34,558 nucleotides of DNA, taken from NCBI GenBank assembly GCA_018398765.1, contig JAHBMJ010001154.1:1-34558 (forward strand). Direction: 5' to 3'. The notes below the pieces were generated by a model. That model saw only the letters and a list, made by a program, of their open reading frames with translations, was not told the DNA's origin and did not search any database. This DNA comes from Chromera velia (lineage: Eukaryota; Sar; Chromeraceae). This document shows, piece after piece, positions 27,476 to 34,558 of this stretch; within the stretch, counting starts at the first letter, position 1, and the number at the start of each line of letters is the position of its first letter. Position numbers and translations under genes: made by a program.

Positions 27476-30338
27476 CTCCTTCAAACTTGATCTGCTTTTC
27501 ACACAAATGAGGGAACCGCCCTGCGGCCACTAAGAATCCTAACCCCAGCACTGCTTCTTCTGTCACAGAAGATCCAATAACAAAATGAAGCGTCTCCAAA
27601 GGAGGAGGTACTATGTTGGTCCATACTTCCGTCAGCTTCTTCAAACCGTCGTTGACCACTCTGCCTAGTTTCAGACTCCGCAGTTCTGGCAGCTTCTCTG
27701 CAGATAGAGCCTGACAAAGAGCGGACGTCCCTTCGTCGTCACTCAGGGACTAGCTCAGGGACACTCTCGGCAACTCCAAAGAACGGAGAGACCGCAGCTT
27801 CCCACTCCTAAACCCCCCAGATAAAGCAGATACACTCTCTGGGAAAAGCGCTCCATCGAACTTGAGCTCTTGCAGACCTGCAAGCGGTCCACAACTCAAG
27901 GCAACCGCAAGAGCCCCGATCTGGGCACCTTCGGCTACTCTAGCTTTCGAGGTATCACTCGTCTCCTCCGACTTCAATGCTAAACTGCGAAAAGACTTTG
28001 CATGGCGGGAACAGAGTGTAACGGAGAGGGCTCGCATGCCCTCCTGTCCGAGGGAAATAGATTCGGAATTAAAAAAGGAGGAGAAGCACAAATCTCGGAG
28101 ATGGGGAAACTTTCTTTTTGTGATGCGTTCGGCAAGGAAGCGGACAGCTAAAACGTCACATAGAGAGACATTTAGGACACAGATTGTGTGGAGAGAAGGT
28201 AGTGAACCCCTCCCAGATGTGATGCCGCTAAAGAGGCCAGACAGTCCTATGGGACATGCACTGTCAAATGCAGCACAGTCGATCGTCAGCTCTTCTATCC
28301 CCTTCCGACGAGAATTGGAGCCCCCCNACATGGGTCAACGCTTCACCTAGAGCATGGGCAACACCCCCCTAATGTTTTCATAATCTGCCTCATCAACTGC
28401 GATCTTGCGGAGCCCCGCCAACTTCCCATTACAAAGAACAACGGCCAGTGCATTCATGGCTACAAAGACCTTGTTACTGAACAGAGGCGCAAGATGAGAT
28501 CTACTGCAACTTTTGGAGGTAAACGCTCCACCCCCAACCCCTCTGCCAACCCCTGAAGGCTACTGTTAACATTCCACTTCAACAGCAACTTTCGGAGGGA
28601 CAATATCGGCAAGCTGCTCAACGCTTCCCCTAATAACCTTGAACCCTCACTCCCCGACCCATGCCTTGACACTCTAAGACACGGCTCCTCAAGGGACATA
28701 TAAGCCCCCCCCCCGACCCTAGACCCTCTGCAAGGGCCCCCAACCCCTCATTGGTCACAACAAACCCTGACAGGGACAGCCTTCGGAGTGATGCCCCCCT
28801 TTCTGATCCTAGTGCCCTTCCGAATTCCACCAATGACCCAGGAGGGATGGAGACTAGTGTGATCTGGAGGTCCAAATCTAAGTCTTCCAGTGTACCTACC
28901 CTCCCCGCCTTGCACCCCTCTGCCACCGCCCCCAAAACATCATTTGCTTCTTCTTCTCAGTTGTTATTAATGATTAGAGTGCATAGTGCGGGAGTGCGAT
29001 CGCTCATTAAGCTACGTGTGACGACGCTAACTTTTCTTCTCCAAACTTGAAAGGGGTCACCTAGTGTAACCTCTCGCAGATCTGACAGGTGAGCAGAATC
29101 GATGGCAGAGGCGAGTGCTTGACTGCTGAGGGCTGTGATTTCCGGGAGATGGAGAATTTGGATGTGTGGGGCTCTGCCTGCTGAGAGGGCAGTGAAGACA
29201 GCGGTCATATCCGCCTCTTGCATGTCGGTCTCGGCAAGGTTTAACGTTCTCACTGCCGACAACCGCCCTTCCTCTAGAGCCTCACCGATCATCGGAGCTG
29301 CGATGTCAGCACTACTGGGGCCTTGAAGCTCGTTCCCACTCAAGTCCAGCTCCTGTAAGGCAGGAAACTGATGAGAGAACAGAGAAGTCAAACCACCGAA
29401 CTCACACTCATCCTCATTCTGTACCTCACCACATTTCTTTGCAACACAATTCATTTTCAAATTAAGGACCCTTAAGGACGAGAGGGTCCCCGCCCCCACC
29501 TACCCCGCCAATCCCCCAACACCCTCTGCCCTCATGTCGTTGCCCCCTAAGTCTAGTACCTGCAGAGATGGCACTTTTGCTTCGGAGGGAATCCTTCAAA
29601 GGCACGCTCAGCACCTCCACCCTCTCGGCCTTCGCTGTTGTATGGCTCAGTTTGAGGGACTGCAGGGGAAGTGCCTGCTCGGAAGCGGACAGTGCCCTTG
29701 CCAGCGTCGCCACTCTAGAGGGGCCCAGAGGGTTGTTGCTGAGTCAGACATCCAGGCTTAGAACCTTCGAGAGAGTGCCCTCACTGAAGGCGGTCCGGGA
29801 CCTGAGGGCTTCTATGCTGTGCGACCGGAGTCGGTTCTTTGCATCCATATAATTTCATGCATGCAGGTCACATACAGTGGAGGGTTGTGAGGGTCATTTT
29901 TGCAAGTCAGCTAGCTGTCCTTTCTTCGTGGCGCACAACACCGATCGTGCATTAGCGAGAAAGCGAAGGCCAACCCCTTCCAGTGTAAAAAACTAAGTGA
30001 CACAAATAGGTGGGCGAAAGACTGTAGCAGTAGAACACCAAAAGCCTTTAAACAGTAGGAAAAAAATGAAAGAACAAAAAATACGTTCATCGATAAAGAT
30101 GGAGCTGAACCACTCACCGTTCAACTCTAGATATTCTAAACAGGGCGGAAGAAAATGAAGAAGGGTCCCTCCTGCAGAGTCACTCAGGTCATATTCTGTA
30201 CACAAGAGAAAAGGGATGAAACATCTAGTCATTCCAAACCAAAGAAGGAACGGGAGCTTGTTTAGAAAGAAAGCAATGGCAGAGCTTTCGATTAAGGGTC
30301 AAGGACATACGAAGCAGGGGTTTTGAGCGAGAGTGCAT
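27476..30338 (-). pseudogene. leucine-rich repeat gene (ribonuclease-inhibitor type), disrupted
   Basis: Minus-strand sequence is full of LRRs of the RI form (LQVLDLGGND, LQELDLSGNELQ, LRVLNLKMN, LEDLDLD, each with following GA..LA.AL helices). Probable exon 1 is 30311-30338 (ATG, donor GTATGT), exon 2 is 30118-30195 (acceptor TGTACAG, donor GTGAGT), joining in phase. The remainder is 27476 to about 29845. The exon 2-3 join does not restore the LRR frame. Within exon 3 there are lone stops (TGA after LSLDV, TAG at about 29502-29500, TGA at about 28959-28957) and several frame changes. One N is at 28327, and the retrotransposon insertion is at the 3' end. LRRs bind proteins. An immune-type or scaffold role is unproved. 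It is a pseudogene unless assembly errors explain the breaks. Confidence 0.75.
28327..28327. other. single-N assembly join in the LRR region
   Basis: A lone N follows six C in the LRR pseudogene. Unlike 2141, I see no duplicated block on its two sides. Frame changes near it may be assembly effects. Confidence 0.85.
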
Positions 30339-30618
30339 GCATATATAAATTTTTTGTTAATTTGTTTCAGGGCCGTTCACGATAACTTTGCTGTACTTCG
30401 TCTGCCGAACACTCACACAGACCAGAGCTAAATTAGCAGACTCTATGGTTTCTTTTCCTCTTTGTCTTCTAAATTGACAGACGCCGGGGAGACCGAGAGA
30501 GAAACGGACAAGGTCCACAGCCGCAAGCAATTCATTTTTGCAAACAGAGAAAATCGCAGTTTAAAAAACTGCAGACAGGGAGAGACTTCTCCAACAGCCA
30601 GCTCTTTCCTAGAGGCCT
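30339..30618. other. spacer upstream of the LRR pseudogene
   Basis: No gene seen. On the minus strand a TATATA run ends just before the proposed ATG (30339-30352) and includes TGCATGCA. It is too close to serve as a TATA box for that start. Confidence 0.4.
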
Positions 30619-31434
30619 TCAGTCAATGCCTTTGATAAGCCCTTCGAAGTCACAGATGGAAAGAGAAACGTCGACAAACTCTGAGAGACTCTCCACACAA
30701 TCGACTGACTTGGGAAATTCAGAGTCTTCAAAGAGGCAGAGGGAGAGACTCCCCACACAATCGACTGACTCGAGAAATTCAGACTCTTCAAAGAGGCAGA
30801 GGGAGAGACTCCCCATGCAATCAACTGACTCAAGAAATTCAGAGTCTTCAAAGAGGCAGAGGGAGAGACTCCCCACATAATCGACTGACTCGAGAAATTC
30901 AGAGTCTTCAAAGAGGTAGAGGGAGAGACTCCCCACGCAATCGACTGACTCGAGAAATTCAGACTCTTCAAAGAGGCAGAGGGAGAGACTTCCCACGCAA
31001 TCGACTGACTTGAGAAATTCAGAGTCTTCAAAGAGGCAGAGGGAGAGACTCCCCACGCAATCGACTGACTTGAGAAATTTAGAGTCTTCAAAGAGGCAGA
31101 GAGAGAGACTCCCCACACAATCGACTAACTCAAGAAATTCAGAGTCTTTAAAGAGGCAGAGGGAGAGACTCCCCACGCAATCGACTGACTTGAGAAATTC
31201 AGAGTCTTCAAAGAGGCAGAGGGAGAGACTCCCCACGCAATCGATTGACTCGAGAAATTCAGAATCTTCAAAGAGGCAGAGGGAGAGACTCCCCACACAA
31301 TCGACTGACTTGAGAAATTCAGAGTCTTCAAAGAGGCAGAGGGAGAGACTCCCCACGAAATCGACTGACTCGAAAAATTTAGAGTCTTCAAAGAGGCAGA
31401 GGCCAGCCACTCCCCCGAGTCCCCCTACCCCCAC
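30619..31434 (-). CDS. repeat ORF on the opposite strand, no ATG start
   Basis: The minus strand is open for 271 codons with a 20-residue repeat (FEDSEFLESVDCVGSLSLCL). It starts with GTG just after a TAG and has no ATG near the start. A second minus frame is also largely open. It is likely a by-product of a repeat period divisible by three, but it is the only frame with no stop across the whole array, so I list it. Confidence 0.2.
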   Translation of the reverse strand: MGVGGLGGVAGLCLFEDSKFFESVDFVGSLSLCLFEDSEFLKSVDCVGSLSLCLFEDSEFLESIDCVGSLSLCLFEDSEFLKSVDCVGSLSLCLFKDSEFLELVDCVGSLSLCLFEDSKFLKSVDCVGSLSLCLFEDSEFLKSVDCVGSLSLCLFEESEFLESVDCVGSLSLYLFEDSEFLESVDYVGSLSLCLFEDSEFLESVDCMGSLSLCLFEESEFLESVDCVGSLSLCLFEDSEFPKSVDCVESLSEFVDVSLSICDFEGLIKGID

Positions 31435-31447
31435 CCGGAGGCTCTAG
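30626..31447 (+). CDS. repeat protein ORF, + strand, with two in-frame stops
   Basis: From an ATG at 30626 the + strand reads a hydrophilic 20-residue repeat, STDSRNSESSKRQRERLPTQ, and ends PPSPPTPTRRL at TAG 31445-31447, 274 codons in all. Two stops interrupt it: TAA at 30878 (other units have CAA) and TAG at 30917 (others CAG). Both are single C-to-T changes. A Ser/Arg/Gln-rich repeat with an ATG and a distinct C-terminus is more protein-like than the minus-strand readings. It may be a pseudogene or a chance product of the minisatellite. Confidence 0.35.
30661..31402. repeat. 60-bp minisatellite, about 11 full units
   Basis: Full units start at 30721, 30781 and every 60 bp to 31321, with a degenerate unit before and a 22-bp partial one after. 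The core is AGAGTCTTCAAAGAGGCAGA, then GGGAGAGACTCCCCAC, then CAATCGACTGACT-GAGAAATTC. Units differ at only a few sites and show no indels. The period of 20 codons keeps any open frame open. Confidence 0.97.
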
Positions 31448-31915
31448 AAGAATTTGTCAAGCACGGACAGAAAGGGGCCCTTGCATACATGTGGACCTGC
31501 AATAGGAAGGGGATAAGAATTTTTTTTTTTTAATTATTAATATTTCTTTTCTTTTTTTTTTACACATCTGGACGTGCAATGGGAAGCGTGTTCACTTTTT
31601 TCTTTCTTTGCCCTCTACTTCCTGCGTATGTGGCGACATGGCAAAGACGGAACAAGGCGAAACACGGGGACTCATGTAAGAAGAAAAGGAATTTGCCCAT
31701 AGGAGCGGAGAGAAGGGGAACAATTACAAGATTAAGGAAGGAGGGCAAGCGTGCTAGAGAGTATGTAAGTAGAATTTACTGCATCGGGGAGCATATTCAT
31801 ACCGCTATCCTCACCGCTAAAATCAGGCCCCATACGAATGGAGGACAGAAGGAGACCCAGCTTCCCTGCATCAAACGAGAACTCTGCACACATAGAGACA
31901 AACAATGACATATAT

Positions 31916-31970
31916 GCACACACACATACACACACACACACACATACACACACACATATATATATAGAGG
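31916..31970 (+). repeat. CA/TA microsatellite
   Basis: CACACA units with interspersed CATA, ending in a TATATATA run. Confidence 0.95.
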
Positions 31971-32088
31971 AAGGGCAAGGAAATCCGTTCCACATGTACG
32001 TACGCACGCTTCATGTTTGTGGTGAGAGCCCTGTCTCTTTCTGCGGCTGAGTCCTACAAAAAGCGGAACGGAACAAGCCTCGCCAGAA

Positions 32089-32340
32089 ACATACATACAC
32101 ACACACACACACATATATACACACACACACATACACACACACACACATACACATACACACACATACACATACACACACACGTATACACACATACGTATAC
32201 ACATATACACATACACACATACACACACGCGTGTGCGCGCACACACACACATACACACACACACGTATACACACACATATACACACACACATATATATAC
32301 ACACACACACTCACATACAGAGAGAGAGAGAGAGAGAGAG
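32089..32340 (+). repeat. long CA/TA/GA microsatellite
   Basis: About 230 bp of ACAC and ATAT units, then about ten GA units at 32320-32340. Predicted peptides are low-complexity artefacts. Confidence 0.97.
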
Positions 32341-33289
32341 GCGATAGGGAGACCATGCAGGAAGTTCAACTGAGTGGGCAGAGATTGCATCCCCGTCTCC
32401 GACGATTCTCAGACTTTTCAGGACGGTCATATAAAGATGCTAGAAATTTTATACTGTGTGTATGTCTTTTTGCATCAACTTGCTGTGGCTGTTTCTTTTC
32501 TTCCCTCTTCTCTCACACACCTGACCCCGATTCTTTTTGTTTTTTTCATCGGTCTGCCCCCTTCCGATCCTTCTCTTCCTCACACCGTCGGAACATCTTT
32601 TTCTTTACAGTGTCTCTCCCTCTGTCTCTTCCTGTCTCTACCTCTCTCTCTCTTTCTCTCTCCCTCCCCCCGGCCCCCTCTCTCCATATAGACCTACCCA
32701 CCCACCTGACAGATCCCCTTAATTTTCTGATATGTCTTTTTTCACACGTTGTCTTTCTGCCTCTTCTGTCCCTGTCTGTCCATACAGACCCCTACCAACC
32801 CACCCACCCACCTAAGAGATGCAGACTCCGCAGGGACGCACCGGCTTCCATCTGCAGGGGCGGGTAAAAAAAAAAAAGGATCGAAAAAACTGAGAGAAGG
32901 ACAGTGAGGCAACTTGAAGTTGAAGGAAAAGGAATCGAAGCGGAAAGAAGGGGACCAAAAAGTTCAGGAGAGGGACAGAAGCGGATGTTCATTGTCTCTT
33001 CAGCTGAAATTAAAAAAAACGCTTCGAAAGCTCCCGAATCTTTACCCTAGCACCAATTCATTCTCCTTTCCATCTAGTTTTTGTATGGTTGTGCAAGAGA
33101 AAGAAAGCCATGCAAGCATATTTTGCCGATGTGTCACGCTAGGAGGGACTTCAAGCATGAATAACACTATGAAACTATACAAAACTTATGGATTTATGAA
33201 GTTCTGTGTAGCCGTGACACTGTTTTATTACAACGTTCTTTCTTTCCACATATGTTTTACTTTCTAGGAGAAGTTATAAAATTAGTAGT

Positions 33290-34110
33290 CCAAAAAAAAA
33301 ATTGGGTATTGATTTTCTTAAAAATTGGTAGTTAGTCCTAGAAAAAAATTGGTAACTCCCAATTTTTAGGTGACTCTAAGTGTTTATAGAATTTGTTCTT
33401 AGTAATGAATTAGAGTCTAATGACTGTAGCTAGAGACTAGTGAGCCCCTGTCTAGCCTGTACACAAAATTTTAGCTTCAAACTTCATGTACTTCCTTCAC
33501 TAGACTAGGTACAAATTTTTCACAATTGGGAGTTACTGGCGGTAAAAAATTAGTAGTACTACCAATTTGACACCCAATTAAAGGTGTTTAATCATGGAAT
33601 ATATTTATTCACTAGTTACTCACTTCAAAAGTAATATAATCAGGAATATATTCCTAAATTAATTGAGGGGGAGTCTCCGCCCCCCGGGCTACATTTTTAA
33701 TTTTTTTTTTAAACACAGGTATCATGGTTTGCTGTGACTTTAAGTTTGCATCTTACTTTATGTTTGAAACTCATGTATGAAGACCCGATTTTTGATGCAA
33801 CATGTACAATCGGCTATTCGGCTCCAAAGGTATGCACCGATGGCCGCGGCCACTATAGGAACGGTGGGCTGGATGTACACAAGCCTCTAGGCTACTCCCA
33901 AAACATTTGTTTTTATAACGTAAAAAAAAAACCACGCACCATTAGAATGACCAAAGGTATTAAAGACTAGTAAGAATCGGACTTGGGCTAATTAATCACT
34001 TTATTCAATCACATTCAATCACTTCATGGGATAATTAAATATATTGTAATCACAAGTGACTAAACACCTTTGTGCCCAATTGAACTCCCAATTCATTAGG
34101 GTCGAACACT
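33290..34110. mobile_element. AT-rich foldback or MITE-like region
   Basis: Composition is far more AT-rich than flanking DNA. Inverted pairs are visible: GGTAACTCCCAATTTTT (33350-33366) against AATTGGGAGTTAC (33524-33536), and AAAGGTGTTTAATCA (about 33580-33594) against a region near 34058-34072 reading TGACTAAACACCTTT. A small GTG-started ORF at 33734-33970 lies inside and is unrecognised. No transposase seen. The type of element and its ends are uncertain. Confidence 0.4.
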
Positions 34111-34189
34111 CTCCCTAGCAGCCCAAACGATAGCAATCTGGGCAAAAAGTTGCCTCCTCAGGCTCTGAACACCCCCTCCTGCAATACTG

Positions 34190-34549
34190 CTAAATCCACC
34201 GGTCCCGGTGATGGCGCCCGACAAATCTTTTCACGACCGCTTTTCTAGATGGACTCGCCTGCCGTCGTAGCGGTAATACAAGTGACACTAAGCTATACTG
34301 AGCTGGAGGCTCTTCATCTCAGGGAGAAGGGAGAAACGATGATAACACAGGCTTAGGAAGAGAGTCTACTTCTCTGGCTATTTTAGCCTGCATCGCTTTG
34401 CGTGCTGCCTTTTTCTGCGCTTTAATGTGATTCTTCTTTGCCGGAGAGACGCAAAAAGATGACTCGTTTGAGTTTGCTGCCTTGAAGGGGGCGTCCCCCT
34501 CTTCAGGGCTGGTGCAGAGAACACATTCGTCGAAAACAAAGGGGTGATA
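34190..34549 (-). CDS. coding-like fragment at right edge, interrupted by one TGA
   Basis: On the minus strand 76 codons from 34549 read into a TGA at 34321-34319, then the same frame goes on for 42 codons to a TAG at 34192-34190. The first part has a CxxC pair (FDECVLCTSPEEGD) and an Ala/Lys-rich helix (KAQKKAARKAMQAKIA). The second has a basic patch ending RHHRDRW. A TGA at 34552-34550 precedes it. There is no ATG at the start, so it may be an exon or the tail of a broken retroelement ORF lying mainly outside the window. Family not recognised. Confidence 0.35.
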
Positions 34550-34558
34550 TCAGAGGGG

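Larger units (their letters stand above)
31448..33289. other. microsatellite-rich stretch without a convincing gene
   Basis: Contains T-rich runs (31520-31560), CA/TA arrays, GA and CT tracts. One ATG ORF at 31579-31908 (109 codons) has a hydrophobic N-terminus (VFTFFFLCPLLPAYV) and a basic remainder; it is unrecognised and may be chance. Long ORFs over the CA array are repeats of His-Thr or Cys-Val and not genes. Confidence 0.6.

Noticed and set aside
30661-31402. CRISPR array
   Set aside because: The unit is a continuous 60-bp tandem repeat with no unique spacers, in a eukaryotic context.
31797-32867. Long ORFs on both strands over the CA array
   Set aside because: They are His-Thr or Cys-Val repeats produced by dinucleotide arrays and have no independent coding character.
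33734-33970. 78-codon ORF in the AT-rich island
   Set aside because: GTG start, unrecognised product, inside an inverted-repeat element; not supported as a gene.

Overview
This is eukaryotic nuclear DNA, rich in introns and transposons. GT-AG introns with pyrimidine tracts, LTR retrotransposons, ribonuclease-inhibitor-type LRR repeats, long microsatellites and many TGCATGCA palindromes suggest a protist. A chromerid-type alveolate alga such as Chromera velia fits, but that is inference from style; no marker gene in the window fixes the species.

Layout. (1) Positions 1 to about 13.3 kb hold most of a very large Ty1/copia-type retrotransposon on the + strand, cut by the left edge. It has a long gag-like region with a RING-like Cys/His cluster and degenerate 2A-like motifs, an unrecognised Cys-containing ORF, an integrase, an RVT_2 reverse transcriptase, RNase H and, unusually, a CCHC zinc-knuckle ORF at the 3' end. 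The frame is broken by many single stop codons but apparently only one frame change. A 1157-bp perfect direct repeat joined by one N (984-3298) looks like an assembly join. (2) About 13.3-17.2 kb has no convincing gene; it holds four copies of a polypurine motif and AT-rich and GC-rich debris. (3) 17221-23597 is a multi-exon + strand gene for a coiled-coil protein of about 715 residues with a Pro/Gln-rich N-terminus, a Gly-rich exon and a His/Pro-rich C-terminus. I could join 12 exons with consistent phases. (4) 24378-30338 is a minus-strand LRR gene, now a pseudogene. It is interrupted near its 3' end by a complete 3025-bp gag-only LTR retrotransposon (24446-27470) with 329-bp LTRs and the 5-bp target duplication GACAT. 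(5) 30.6-31.4 kb is a 60-bp minisatellite in perfect register, open on both strands. (6) 31.4-34.1 kb is microsatellite and AT-rich DNA with a probable foldback element. (7) The right edge has a minus-strand coding-like fragment.

Most of the window is mobile-element and repeat sequence. The coiled-coil gene is the only locus that reads as an intact host gene. Recurrent themes are frames interrupted by lone stops, zinc-knuckle proteins in both retroelements, and repeats whose period is a multiple of three. Joins and alignments were done by eye.
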